A DNA stretch of 64,000 nt from Marispirochaeta sp963667435 (lineage in GTDB: Bacteria; Spirochaetota; Spirochaetia; JC444; Marispirochaetaceae): assembly GCA_963667435.1 (NCBI GenBank), contig OY763414.1, positions 4,030,001 through 4,094,000 of the forward strand, written 5' to 3'. This document shows positions 1-8,674 of the stretch, piece by piece (within the stretch, counting starts at the first letter, position 1; every line of letters starts with the position of its first letter). Position numbers and translations under genes: made by a program. The notes beneath the pieces were generated by a model. The model had not been told where the DNA came from. It did no database searches and saw nothing but the letters and a program-made list of their open reading frames with translations.

Positions 1-2
1 TC

Positions 3-188
3 TGGATAACCTGGAAAGGCAGTGGAGATTATCTGCTCAAAGCCGGTGATATTGTTGTACCGGGTCCCGGAGCCGTAGCACAGGCTCTAAAAGACTCTAC
101 TGTTGAGTTTCCGGCGACAAGCCGTACCGGAATTCCAACAAAAAACCGCCGGCAAATACCGGCGGTTACAGTTATCAGGTGTTCCTGA
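3..188 (+). CDS. 3' end of an unrecognised gene (partial)
   Basis: One frame is open from the left edge to a TGA at 186-188 and gives about 61 residues. The other two plus frames stop early. The first part (repeated Gly, with AGDIVVPGPGA near residues 16-26) looks like real protein, but I recognise no family. The last 15 or so codons run through the inverted repeat that serves as terminator for the convergent acetate kinase gene. The true C-terminus may therefore be hairpin-derived sequence, or the reading frame may be a remnant. The stop lies 3 nt from the end of that gene. Confidence 0.35.
   Translation, partial: WITWKGSGDYLLKAGDIVVPGPGAVAQALKDSTVEFPATSRTGIPTKNRRQIPAVTVIRCS
140..167 (-). 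terminator. Rho-independent terminator of ackA copy 1
   Basis: A perfect 9-bp stem (144-152 with 159-167) closes a 6-nt loop. On the minus strand it is followed by a run of six U (140-145). It lies about 25 nt past the acetate kinase stop codon, as expected for an intrinsic terminator. It is embedded in the open frame of the partial plus-strand gene. Confidence 0.85.
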
Positions 189-191
189 GTA

Positions 192-1532
192 TTATTTTGC
201 GGGTTTTGCCAGAATCTTGTCCAGACCGGGTCGTTTGACCAGGTCTTTCTGAAGCGACTCAATCCGTGATTTGTTCTCGTAGTCCGCACTCTGGAAATAG
301 TAGGTGTACTCGGTATGATCCTTGTAGGTACCTTCCAGAAGAGCATACGTGTCTTCGGTCATAACCAGTTCCTCATCGGTGGGAATAACAAAAACCTTCA
401 CCTTTGAGTCCGGTGTGGAAATCTCAGTCTCGGCATAACGGGTCATGGAGGCGATATTCTTCTCCTTGTCCACCTTTATGCCGATATTCTCCAGCTCTGC
501 GGTAACCTTTTCACGGATAATGGGGCCTCTTTCTCCAACACCTGCGGTGAATACCAGGGCATCCACCCGGCCGAGGGCTGCAGAGTAGGCTCCGATGTAT
601 TTCTTTATTCTGTAGGATTCCATGTCGATGGAAAGCTGTGCCTTGGGATCACCTTTTTCTGCAGCAATTTCAATGTCCCGGCGGTCGGTATACTGCTCGG
701 TAATACCAAGAACACCGCTCTTCTTGTTCAGGATAGTCTCCATCTCATCGGGAGTAGCCCCGAGTTTCTTCATCATGAAGAAGGGAATAGCCGGATCCAT
801 ATCTCCGGAACGGGTACCCATAATAAGTCCTTCCAGAGGAGTCAGTCCCATGGATGTATCAACGGAAACACCGTCTTTTACCGCATTAATGGATGAACCG
901 TTACCGATGTGGGCAATAATTACGTTGGTTTTAAAAGGATCCTGTCCCAGGAGCACTGCTGCCCGTTTGGCACAGTAGAGAAAGCTTGTTCCGTGAAAGC
1001 CGTAGCGGCGAACTGCAAAATCCTCATACCATTTGCGGGGGAGGGCATACATGTAGCTGGTTGCGGGCATGGTCTGGTGCCATGCGGTGTCTATAATTGC
1101 ACACTGGGGAACATTGGGCATAACTTCCTGTGCGGAGGTAATTCCCAGGATATTGGCAGGGTTGTGCAGGGGGGCGAGGTCCTGGATCTCTGTGAAAGAT
1201 GCAAGAACCTGTTCGTCAACCAGTACGGAGCGGGCAAACTTCTCGCCGCCGTGTACTACACGATGTCCTACAGCCTTGATTTCATCAACAGATTTAAGTG
1301 CTCCGTGCTCAGGATCTACAAGCACATCGAGAATGAGCTCGATTGCCTCTTTATGGGTAGGACAGTCATGCTGTTTTTCGTATTCGTCCTTACCGGTAAC
1401 CTTGTGCTCAATCTTGGAGCCTTCCTGGGTAATCCTCTCCACGATACCCGAAGCCATGATCATTTTGTTGCTCCAGTCGTAAAGCTGGTATTTAAGCGAC
1501 GATGAGCCGCAGTTCAGGGTTAGAATTGTCAA
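192..1532 (-). CDS. ackA: Acetate kinase (copy 1)
   Basis: Interconverts acetate plus ATP and acetyl phosphate plus ADP in the cytoplasm; in a fermenter it makes ATP from acetyl phosphate. The family motifs are in order: LNCGSSSLKY at residues 6-15, GHRVVHGG, HNPAN, the RYGFHGTS segment, IAHIGNGSS and MGTRSGDMDP. The protein is 446 residues, about 40 longer than the second copy, mostly from a C-terminal extension after the TDEEL segment. The frame stays open upstream to 1739, but the TTG at 1530-1532 has a strong GGAGG (1539-1543) at good spacing and puts the conserved N-terminus at residue 1. An intrinsic terminator follows. No phosphotransacetylase gene is adjacent. Confidence 0.95.
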   Translation of the reverse strand: MTILTLNCGSSSLKYQLYDWSNKMIMASGIVERITQEGSKIEHKVTGKDEYEKQHDCPTHKEAIELILDVLVDPEHGALKSVDEIKAVGHRVVHGGEKFARSVLVDEQVLASFTEIQDLAPLHNPANILGITSAQEVMPNVPQCAIIDTAWHQTMPATSYMYALPRKWYEDFAVRRYGFHGTSFLYCAKRAAVLLGQDPFKTNVIIAHIGNGSSINAVKDGVSVDTSMGLTPLEGLIMGTRSGDMDPAIPFFMMKKLGATPDEMETILNKKSGVLGITEQYTDRRDIEIAAEKGDPKAQLSIDMESYRIKKYIGAYSAALGRVDALVFTAGVGERGPIIREKVTAELENIGIKVDKEKNIASMTRYAETEISTPDSKVKVFVIPTDEELVMTEDTYALLEGTYKDHTEYTYYFQSADYENKSRIESLQKDLVKRPGLDKILAKPAK

Positions 1533-1682
1533 AATTTTCCTCCGAAATAGTGTAATCCGTACTGGTGTGTAGCCGGTTGTACCTGTCCAAGGATTGTAAA
1601 CGAAGAGGTTACTCCTTTCAAGGTACGGCCGGCTAAAGGGCGTATGTGAAGCAGACGGTGGAAACCACGGTATCATTGGATT

Positions 1683-3038
1683 GTGAAATTGGTAAAACCC
1701 GCACTGTCGGCAATTGTCCTCATACTTCTTCTCCCTCATTTTGTGCTGTATGCGGAGGACTCTCTGACTATAAAATCACGCTATATCTCCGAGTCGGAAG
1801 AAAATATGGGTCTTGTCCTTGATCTTCCCTCTCTGCAGGGCGGTTTCCTGTTTGCACACCAGGGGGCGGAGGAATACTGTTTTACCGGGGGGCTTGCTGC
1901 TTCATATGTAAAAGCGGGAACCCTCAGTCTCCGGGGGCCGCTTCAGGAACTCGTGTCCCCCTCCGCGGCTTCTCCTTCCGGTGATCTTTTCTTTTCCCGT
2001 CCGGGATCATCGCTGCTTCGCAGCTGGGACAGTTCAACCCGCGTAAGTGCTGTGCTTGTGGCTCCCGGCAAGGCCATGCTCTCTGTTACCTCCGGTGAGG
2101 ACGGAATGCCGGAGACGGGGATTGAGTTCGTTGCTGATCCTCTTCCGGGCCTATCCCTGGCTGCGGCGGCAGCGTATGCTGAACTGTCTTCCGGAGATTC
2201 TGATGATTGGTATCTCTGCCGGGGAGTTCCTCCTTCAGGCGAAATCCTGCAGACCGGACTCAGGGCGGAGGCGGGAGGACGGCGGTTCAAGTTTTCTTTC
2301 TTCGCAGCAGCATCACTGCACAGGATACTGCCGCCCGGATATTACCTGCGGGCACTGGCGGGCTGTAAAACCCGTGTTGTCGATACCGGCTTCCGCATTT
2401 CCTGGACCAGCATGGATTACCGTACCCCCAGACATCCCTGGCCCCCGTTTCATTATAACGTCGCATATGAAGCACGTCTTTTTCCACTTTCCCGGATTAG
2501 CCCATTTTTTGATATCCGGGGGGAGCTAAAGCAGCCGGAGGCCGGTCTCCCGGTTGAGGCGGACCGGTCGCTATCCGGCATAATGGGATGCAGTTTTGAA
2601 TCCCTGGATTGGAAGGCAGACATTTCCCGGAAGATTGACCTCGAAATGGAGGAGGGAGAGTGGTCCGGGGATGAGATTGTCCGGTCGGAGCTCTATTCTC
2701 CCGATTTTCTGCCCAGGGCCGATCTGGAAATCAGACTTAATACAGAAGCCGCCTGGCTTATAGCGCCCCAAATCTGGAGTTCACTCCTGAATGTGCGGGC
2801 TGGAATGATTCTTGCTTTCCCTCCATTATCCTTCTCTCTTTCTGCATCCCGTAATCGTGAACAGGAAACCGGAGAGGCACCGGAAAATCCGGACCTCAAC
2901 ATCTTCGGCATGGTCGGCTGGGACACCGCGGGTTTCAGTCTTGAAGCTTCACTGGAATATTCCGCCGGGAGTTACAGTTTTTCAATAAAGGGGGCAAAAA
3001 AGTTTGAAATTAGTCTGATAAATATTAAGAATTCATGA
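1683..3038 (+). CDS. Secreted protein of unknown function
   Basis: 451 residues starting at GTG 1683. The N-terminus is a typical signal peptide: Lys near the start, a hydrophobic stretch about residues 8-22, and a likely cut after VLYA. The mature part is rich in Ser, Gly and aromatic residues in alternating patterns, and ends with repeated strand-like segments. This would suit an outer-membrane or periplasmic beta protein, but I recognise no named family. It lies between the two divergent acetate kinase genes and may be transcribed alone. No Shine-Dalgarno precedes the GTG, and a TATCAT box sits only 6 nt upstream (1671-1676). Confidence 0.7.
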   Translation: MKLVKPALSAIVLILLLPHFVLYAEDSLTIKSRYISESEENMGLVLDLPSLQGGFLFAHQGAEEYCFTGGLAASYVKAGTLSLRGPLQELVSPSAASPSGDLFFSRPGSSLLRSWDSSTRVSAVLVAPGKAMLSVTSGEDGMPETGIEFVADPLPGLSLAAAAAYAELSSGDSDDWYLCRGVPPSGEILQTGLRAEAGGRRFKFSFFAAASLHRILPPGYYLRALAGCKTRVVDTGFRISWTSMDYRTPRHPWPPFHYNVAYEARLFPLSRISPFFDIRGELKQPEAGLPVEADRSLSGIMGCSFESLDWKADISRKIDLEMEEGEWSGDEIVRSELYSPDFLPRADLEIRLNTEAAWLIAPQIWSSLLNVRAGMILAFPPLSFSLSASRNREQETGEAPENPDLNIFGMVGWDTAGFSLEASLEYSAGSYSFSIKGAKKFEISLINIKNS

Positions 3039-3047
3039 GGATATACA

Positions 3048-3076
3048 TTGCCGAAGCCGGTAAAGCTCTCTATAAT
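3048..3076 (+). promoter_or_regulatory. Sigma-70-type promoter of ackA copy 2
   Basis: The -35 TTGCCG (3048-3053) and the consensus -10 TATAAT (3071-3076) are separated by exactly 17 bp. The predicted start, about 3083, lies 23 nt before the GTG of the acetate kinase gene and leaves room for its AAGGAG ribosome site. Confidence 0.8.
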
Positions 3077-3105
3077 TGGTATGACCAAAATTGAAGGAGC
3101 CCAGG

Positions 3106-4323
3106 GTGAGTAACATACTTGTGATCAATTGCGGAAGTTCGTCGTTAAAATACGAGGTATATCGGATGCCGGAACGGGAGAGTATCGGCAAGGGTCTTAT
3201 CGAGCGTATCGGTCTTGAAGTGGGGAATATTACCCAGAAAAGACCAGACGGCCAGGAATACGCTATTGCCGCTCCTATGGCGGATCACAAGGCTGCCATG
3301 GAGTATCTTAAGAATGCGCTGATTGATCCGGAAGCGGGTCTGATCGAGTCCATGGATGAGATCTCCGGAGTCGGACACAGAGTTGTTCACGGCGGAGAAG
3401 AGTACTCTTCCTCCGTAGCTATCGATGAGCAGGTTATCCGCGCAATTGAAAAGAATGTGGAGCTTGCACCGCTGCACAATCCCGCCAACCTTACGGGAAT
3501 CCAGGAAGCAATGGATCTGCTTCCCGGCGCACCCCAGGTTGCGGTTTTCGATACCGCCTTTCATCAGACCCTTTCTCCCGCTGCCTATCTCTATGGCATA
3601 CCCCGGGAGTTCTACGATAAATACAGAATCCGCCGCTATGGTTTCCACGGAACCAGCCACCGCTATGTCAGCGCGGAAGCAATAAAGCTTATGAAGCGGG
3701 ATATGGCAAATACCAATGTTATTTCCTGTCATCTCGGCAATGGCGCATCCATTACCGCCATAGCAAACGGAAAATCCGTTGATACTTCCATGGGTTTTAC
3801 TCCTCTGGAAGGAGTGGTTATGGGAACCCGTTCGGGAGACCTTGATCCACAGATTATCTGTTATCTCATGGATCGGGGATACTCCAGCGAAGATATCAAC
3901 AGAATTCTCAACAAAGAGAGTGGAATGCTCGGCCTCTCAGGAATCTCCAGTGATATGCGGGATATTGAGGCAGCAGCATCGGAGGGTAACAAACAGGCTT
4001 CAGAAGCACTGGATGTATATGCCCATCGTATCCGCAAATATATAGGCGCCTTTGCAGCCAATCTGGTTCGTACTGATATTCTTGTTTTCACCGGTGGAAT
4101 TGGTGAAAACTCAACCAGAATGCGTGAAAGAATCTGCCACAGACTTGAGAGCCTCGGTATTGTAATGGATTATGACAAGAACAAGGAGAACGGCAATAAG
4201 ACCGGGATTATCTCCACGGACTACAGCCGTACTGCAATCTGTGTTCTTCCGACAAATGAGGAACTCCAGATTGCCATTGATACCTTTGATATCATCAATA
4301 TGAAGGTTATCGCACCGGTCTGA
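3106..4323 (+). CDS. ackA: Acetate kinase (copy 2)
   Basis: Same reaction as the copy at 192-1532, at the usual family length (405 residues). Motifs: INCGSSSLKYEVY near residues 6-18, GHRVVHGGEEY, HNPANL, FDTAFHQT, RYGFHGTSH, CHLGNGASI, MGTRSGDLDP and FTGGIGEN. The GTG at 3106 is chosen because AAGGAG lies 7 nt upstream and the conserved N-terminus begins right after it; the upstream TTG (3091) overlaps that site. It has its own strong promoter, while copy 1 is on the opposite strand, so the two can be controlled separately. One copy might prefer propionate or another short acid; the sequence does not say. Confidence 0.95.
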   Translation: MSNILVINCGSSSLKYEVYRMPERESIGKGLIERIGLEVGNITQKRPDGQEYAIAAPMADHKAAMEYLKNALIDPEAGLIESMDEISGVGHRVVHGGEEYSSSVAIDEQVIRAIEKNVELAPLHNPANLTGIQEAMDLLPGAPQVAVFDTAFHQTLSPAAYLYGIPREFYDKYRIRRYGFHGTSHRYVSAEAIKLMKRDMANTNVISCHLGNGASITAIANGKSVDTSMGFTPLEGVVMGTRSGDLDPQIICYLMDRGYSSEDINRILNKESGMLGLSGISSDMRDIEAAASEGNKQASEALDVYAHRIRKYIGAFAANLVRTDILVFTGGIGENSTRMRERICHRLESLGIVMDYDKNKENGNKTGIISTDYSRTAICVLPTNEELQIAIDTFDIINMKVIAPV

Positions 4324-4361
4324 TCTTCTGATCTGCAATCCTGATCTTCCGATCTACAATC
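4320..4361. repeat. Tandem 21-bp direct repeat across two stop codons
   Basis: Two 21-bp units, 4320-4340 and 4341-4361, differ at two positions. Unit 1 holds the ackA copy 2 stop codon. Unit 2 holds the stop codon and last codon of the convergent mgtE gene. It looks like a local tandem duplication that set the current gene ends. Confidence 0.85.
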
Positions 4362-5694
4362 TTAGAAAGAGCCTGGCTATCTCAAAGTAGATGGTCAGGC
4401 CGCATACATCAATTACAGTCGCCATCAGCGGGGCGGACATCACAGTGGGATCAAAACCCAGTCTGTGAATAAGCAGCGGTGCCAGAGCCCCGATGAGAGT
4501 GGAGAAAAGTACTACAAAGGTAAGACTTATCCCTATTACGGCGGCATCATATATCGGCAGTCCCGGGGGCAGTATATAGCTTCTGAGAATTATCACTCCT
4601 CCGGTTATAAGCCCCATTATCACCCCTACCAGTATCTCCTTGAGCATAACCTCACCAATATCCCGGAAATGAATCTCCCCGGTGGCAAGGCCCCGTATCA
4701 TCAGGGTGGATGACTGACTGCCAGAGTTTCCCCCTGTCTGGGTGATTACCGGCATGAATACAAACAGAAATGCTGCGCTTAATATCAGAGGTTGATAATG
4801 GTGCACCACGTTTGTGGAGATGGTTCCAACTAAAAGCAGAATAATCAGCCAGGGAACCCGCTTCTTGACCAGTCCCCAGATGGAACTGTCCAGATATCGC
4901 CCGAGGCCTCCCTCCATGGCTCCCATCTTATAAACGTCCTCGGTCTGTTCTTCCCGTATTACGTCGATAATATCATCGAAAGTTATCACTCCCAGAAGTG
5001 CATTGTTGTTGTTTACTACCGGCAGAGCCACCAGATCGTAGGTTTCCAGAACCTTGGCAACCTCCTCCTGGTCCGTATCTTCCCGTACCGAGATTACATC
5101 CTGCTCCATAACCTCGGAAATCAGACGGTCGTCACCGGAACTGAGAATATCCTTCAGGGAACAGACCCCCTGGAGTCGTTTCTCTTTGTCCACCACGTAG
5201 ACGTAGTACATCATTTCAACTTTCCGGGCATTCTTTCTCAGAAAATGAAGAGCCTGGCTGACGCTTATGTGGGACTGAACCGCTAAAAAGCGGGGGGTCA
5301 TCAGTCCGGCCGCATCATCTTCATCAAAACGCAGAAGATAGAGTATTTCCCGCTTCAGGTCGGAGCTGAGCATCTGCCAGAGTGATTTTCTAATATCCAC
5401 ACTGGCAGCCTGAATAAAGTCCACCAGGTCGTCGGGTTCCATGTTTGAAAGCAGATCCTTGAGATCGCTTTCACTTACCAGTGCAACCAGCTCCTGCTGA
5501 TCCACCGCCGGCAGGCTGATGATAAGGTCGCCTTTTTCGTCCCTGTCCATGGCATGAAACAGCTGCATTCTGTGGTCACTCTCAAGGGAGCTCCACTGAT
5601 CCAGCAGCTCGGTTAAAGGAAACTCATGCACAAGTTCCTTCATCTGTTCCGGAGAATGGGGTTCTTCCGAGAGTATTTCCAGCAGGTTTCGCAT
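4354..5694 (-). CDS. mgtE: Magnesium transporter MgtE
   Basis: 446 residues with MgtE architecture: a helical MgtE_N domain (about 15-115), a CBS pair (about 130-250) that senses cytoplasmic Mg2+, a linking helix, and a C-terminal domain of about five membrane helices (about 275-446) forming the channel. The Gly/Ser-rich TGGNSGSQSST segment typical of the family pore region is visible. By family knowledge it acts as a dimeric Mg2+ channel in the inner membrane. The ATG at 5694 follows a purine-rich GGAGGGAGGG. It starts 22 nt after murB and is probably co-transcribed with it. Confidence 0.93.
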   Translation of the reverse strand: MRNLLEILSEEPHSPEQMKELVHEFPLTELLDQWSSLESDHRMQLFHAMDRDEKGDLIISLPAVDQQELVALVSESDLKDLLSNMEPDDLVDFIQAASVDIRKSLWQMLSSDLKREILYLLRFDEDDAAGLMTPRFLAVQSHISVSQALHFLRKNARKVEMMYYVYVVDKEKRLQGVCSLKDILSSGDDRLISEVMEQDVISVREDTDQEEVAKVLETYDLVALPVVNNNNALLGVITFDDIIDVIREEQTEDVYKMGAMEGGLGRYLDSSIWGLVKKRVPWLIILLLVGTISTNVVHHYQPLILSAAFLFVFMPVITQTGGNSGSQSSTLMIRGLATGEIHFRDIGEVMLKEILVGVIMGLITGGVIILRSYILPPGLPIYDAAVIGISLTFVVLFSTLIGALAPLLIHRLGFDPTVMSAPLMATVIDVCGLTIYFEIARLFLRL

Positions 5695-5716
5695 TCCCTC
5701 CCTCCTTTTTTAGAAA

Positions 5717-6637
5717 TCAGGTCCAGTCGCCCACCAGTAAAACTTCCCGCTCCAGCTGGAAGCCGTAGGCCTGTTTAACCTTTTTCTCAGTAAGTTCTAT
5801 AAGTGCAAGGATATCCGTCGCGGAGGCATTATCCCTGTTGATAATAATATTACCATGAAACGGCGCAATCTGGGCTCCTCCCCGGCGGGTTCCCTTCAAC
5901 CCGAGGCCGTCAACAAGTCTTCCCGTAGGTGCACCGAAGTCCCGGTTGTTTTTAAATACAGAGCCGGCGCAGGGGTAGAGAAAATGCCCCTTGATTTCAC
6001 GATCCCTGCGGTTTTTGTCCATCTCCGCCTGTATAACGTCCCTGTCTCCCGGAGTCAGTTTAAAAGCAGCCCTAGTAATGATGCGTCCGTTATCCTGAAA
6101 AGGGGAGACCTTGTAGGAAAAATCACCTTCCCGGGGGGTGTAGTGATGCTGCTTTCCTTCAAAATCAATGAAATCAACCCATTCCAGCCGGTCACTGACA
6201 GAAACCGAGTAGCAGCGGGCATTCATCCATACTGCTCCTCCCACGGTGCCGGGCATACGGTAGATGAATTCCAGTCCCGACAGACTCTTTTCCGCTGCAG
6301 CTTCACAGGCAGAGGAAACATCGGCACCACCTTCGGCAATAAGACTTGTTCCTTCAATGTTGATTGTCCGTAAAGCGGTGCTGCATACCGCCAGGCCGGG
6401 AAACCCCCGGTCTGCCACCAGAAGATTCGCACCGCCTCCTATAAGAAGAAAAGGTATATTCTTCTCCGCCGCCCAGGATCTTGCGCTGCTTACAGCCTGC
6501 CAGTTCTCCGCCTGCAGGAAGTAGCGGGCCGGCCCTCCTACCTTGAAGGTTGTGAACTCCGCCAGACTGCGGTTCTCTTCCAGAAACTCTTCGATGTTGA
6601 TTCTTTCCTCCGGATGACGTACATTATTCACCGGCAT
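5717..6637 (-). CDS. murB: UDP-N-acetylenolpyruvoylglucosamine reductase
   Basis: FAD- and NADPH-dependent reduction of UDP-GlcNAc-enolpyruvate to UDP-MurNAc, the second committed step of peptidoglycan precursor synthesis, in the cytoplasm. The 306-residue protein has the FAD-binding segments FKVGGPARY (31-39) and IGGGANLLV (66-74), the MPGTVGGA loop, the proton-donor serine in CAGSVFKN (Ser226) and a C-terminal Glu in EREVLLVG (Glu298). Length and motifs fit the short (type II) class. It is divergent from cysS and upstream of mgtE in the same direction. Confidence 0.95.
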   Translation of the reverse strand: MPVNNVRHPEERINIEEFLEENRSLAEFTTFKVGGPARYFLQAENWQAVSSARSWAAEKNIPFLLIGGGANLLVADRGFPGLAVCSTALRTINIEGTSLIAEGGADVSSACEAAAEKSLSGLEFIYRMPGTVGGAVWMNARCYSVSVSDRLEWVDFIDFEGKQHHYTPREGDFSYKVSPFQDNGRIITRAAFKLTPGDRDVIQAEMDKNRRDREIKGHFLYPCAGSVFKNNRDFGAPTGRLVDGLGLKGTRRGGAQIAPFHGNIIINRDNASATDILALIELTEKKVKQAYGFQLEREVLLVGDWT

Positions 6638-6645
6638 ATTTTACC

Positions 6646-6657
6646 CTGTTTAAACAG
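6646..6657. promoter_or_regulatory. 12-bp perfect palindrome between murB and cysS
   Basis: CTGTTTAAACAG is a perfect palindrome in the short divergent region, 9 nt upstream of the murB start. It is placed like an operator for either gene. Its spacing does not match the classical LexA pattern. No regulator can be named. Confidence 0.35.
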
Positions 6658-6700
6658 CTTGTTCCATACGGGGTTTTTCAAAAGCAGGAAGGTTATTCTC

Positions 6701-8119
6701 ATGGCGCTTCAGTTTTACAACTCCCTCAGCAGATCCCTTGAAGAGTTCAAACCCATAGAGGAAGGAGCAGTTTCCTTCTATGCATGCGGTCCCACAGTAT
6801 ACAACTATGCTCATATCGGAAATCTCCGGGCTTATGTATTTGAAGATGTTCTGAGACGCACCCTTGAGTATCTGGGATATTCAGTCAGACATATAATGAA
6901 TATTACCGATGTCGGGCACCTTACCGGGGATAGCGACGACGGTGAAGACAAGATGCTTAAGACTTCACGGGAGAGCGGTAAGGATGTCTGGGATATCGCT
7001 CAATACTACACGGATGCCTTTTTCCGGGATACCGACCGTCTTAATATTGTGCGTCCTTCTGTTTCCTGTGCGGCGACTAAGCATATAGATGAGATGATCG
7101 CCCTGATAAAGCGGATAGAGGAGAACGGGTACACCTATACCGCCGGGGGCAATGTCTATTTCGATACCGATAAATTCGCCGATTACGGTAAACTGGCACT
7201 TCTGGACCGTCAAGAACAGAAAGCCGGTGCCCGGGTGGATGTGGACAAGAATAAACGTCATCCCCGGGATTTTGTTCTCTGGTTTACCCAGTCCAAATAT
7301 GAAAACCATATTATGCTTTGGGATTCTCCCTGGGGGAAAGGGTACCCCGGCTGGCATATAGAATGCTCCGCAATGAGTATGAAATACCTCGGCGATCAGT
7401 TTGATATCCACTGTGGTGGAATTGATCATATTCCGGTACACCACACCAACGAGATTGCCCAGTCCGAGGCGGCAACGGGAAAAAAGTGGGTAAACTACTG
7501 GCTGCACAATGAGTTCCTGCTGATGGATTCGGGAAAGATGTCAAAATCAAAAGGCGGCTTTCTTACTCTGCAGTCTCTTCTGGATCAGGGGTATCATCCC
7601 CTGGATTACCGCTATTTTCTTCTCGGTGCTCACTATCGCACCCAGCTTCACTTCAGTTTTGACAATCTCAAAGCTGCACGTTCCGCCAGGCTTTCTCTGG
7701 AGGAGAAAATAAGGGAGTTGCTTAAAAGCGGAGAAACTCCGGTTGCGGCTGGGGACAGATCAGAAAAAGCCCGTTCCTGGACGGAAGCCTTCATGGCCGA
7801 TCTTGAGGCGGATCTGAACACACCGAGAGCTCTGGCTGTAATCTGGACAATCCTGAAGGACGGTGATCTTTCCGCAGGAGAAATTCTTGGCCTGTTGTAT
7901 GAGTTTGATACGGTGCTTGGTCTTAAGCTTGAGGATATTGAGCCGGTAAAAGAGTACCAGCCTTCTGATGAAGAGAAAGCCATGCTGGAAGAACGCATAC
8001 AGGCCAGAAAGGATAAAAACTGGGCCAGGGCAGATGAAATTCGTGACTATTTCCAGGCAAAAGGGCTGATTCTGAAGGATACACCCCGGGGAACGGAAAT
8101 TTTACCCGCTTCGGTGTAA
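6701..8119 (+). CDS. cysS: Cysteinyl-tRNA synthetase
   Basis: Class I synthetase charging tRNA-Cys. The 472-residue product has the N-terminal zinc-ligand Cys29 in YACGPTVYNYAHIGNLR (the HIGH-type motif at 38-41), the further zinc ligands in HIECSAMS and the following HHTNEIAQSE, and KMSKSKGG for ATP. The ATG at 6701 is preferred over the open frame from 6614 because GGAAGG lies 8 nt upstream and homologues begin close to this point. The gene ends 27 nt before the ECF sigma gene, and a possible ECF promoter lies in its last codons. Confidence 0.95.
   Translation: MALQFYNSLSRSLEEFKPIEEGAVSFYACGPTVYNYAHIGNLRAYVFEDVLRRTLEYLGYSVRHIMNITDVGHLTGDSDDGEDKMLKTSRESGKDVWDIAQYYTDAFFRDTDRLNIVRPSVSCAATKHIDEMIALIKRIEENGYTYTAGGNVYFDTDKFADYGKLALLDRQEQKAGARVDVDKNKRHPRDFVLWFTQSKYENHIMLWDSPWGKGYPGWHIECSAMSMKYLGDQFDIHCGGIDHIPVHHTNEIAQSEAATGKKWVNYWLHNEFLLMDSGKMSKSKGGFLTLQSLLDQGYHPLDYRYFLLGAHYRTQLHFSFDNLKAARSARLSLEEKIRELLKSGETPVAAGDRSEKARSWTEAFMADLEADLNTPRALAVIWTILKDGDLSAGEILGLLYEFDTVLGLKLEDIEPVKEYQPSDEEKAMLEERIQARKDKNWARADEIRDYFQAKGLILKDTPRGTEILPASV
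8090..8115 (+). promoter_or_regulatory. Possible ECF-type promoter upstream of the sigma gene
   Basis: GGAAC (8090-8094) and CGGT (8112-8115) are 17 bp apart, close to the GGAAC/CGTC pattern of many ECF sigma factors. The predicted start lies about 25 nt before the sigma start codon. ECF factors often activate their own genes. This is a by-eye match inside cysS and may be chance. Confidence 0.35.
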
Positions 8120-8146
8120 CCTCTTTTCGGGAGTGTTGTTTTAAGA

Positions 8147-8674
8147 ATGAGCCATATGACAGGCCGCGATGAATCATTTGAGCGGGTATATAATGAAATA
8201 TTCCCTGTTCTGTTTCGTGTAGCCTATCATATTACCGGTGACAGGGCTTCGGCTGAGGATCTGTGTCAGGAAGCGTTCATACGCTATTACAACCGCACCT
8301 CGCCGTTGAAAACCTTAAACGATGCCAAATACTGGCTTATCCGGGTTGTGAAGAACCTGAGTTACAATCTTCAGAAACGGAAAGGGCGGGAGCAGAAAGC
8401 CTATACGCTGGTTTTTAACGAACCGAAACCTGCTATTCCTGATGGCGAAGGAGAGTTTCTCAAAGAAGAAACTTCACAACTCATCCGAGAAGCGCTGCAG
8501 CATCTTCCCGAAAAACTGCGGCTTCCCCTTGTTCTCAAGGAGTATGGTGATCTGAGCTACAAAGAAATAGGCAAAATCCTGCGAATCTCTGAAGGAAATG
8601 TAAAGGTCCGGATCTTCCGGGCCCGAACTTGGTTACAGCAACATCTAAATCAGGAGGATATGCATGTGTCCTGA
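8147..8674 (+). CDS. ECF-family RNA polymerase sigma factor
   Basis: A 175-residue sigma-70 family protein with region 2 (about 10-80, including EDLCQEAFIRYY for -10 recognition) and region 4 (about 115-170, helix-turn-helix YKEIGKILRISEGNVKVRIFRAR) but no region 1 or 3, which defines the ECF group. It directs polymerase to a small regulon. The anti-sigma gene starts inside its 3' end, so the two are translationally coupled. The two genes downstream (secreted protein, IPT-transglutaminase protein) suggest an envelope-related role. An ATG at 8156 is a possible alternative start. Confidence 0.9.
   Translation: MSHMTGRDESFERVYNEIFPVLFRVAYHITGDRASAEDLCQEAFIRYYNRTSPLKTLNDAKYWLIRVVKNLSYNLQKRKGREQKAYTLVFNEPKPAIPDGEGEFLKEETSQLIREALQHLPEKLRLPLVLKEYGDLSYKEIGKILRISEGNVKVRIFRARTWLQQHLNQEDMHVS

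Noticed and set aside
1533..1739. Extended N-terminus of ackA copy 1
   Set aside because: The TTG at 1532 has a strong ribosome site and the family's N-terminus; the upstream part has no matching motif and overlaps the divergent gene's start.
6646..6657. SOS box
   Set aside because: The palindrome has a 4-nt core instead of the 8-nt spacer of the classical CTGT-N8-ACAG.
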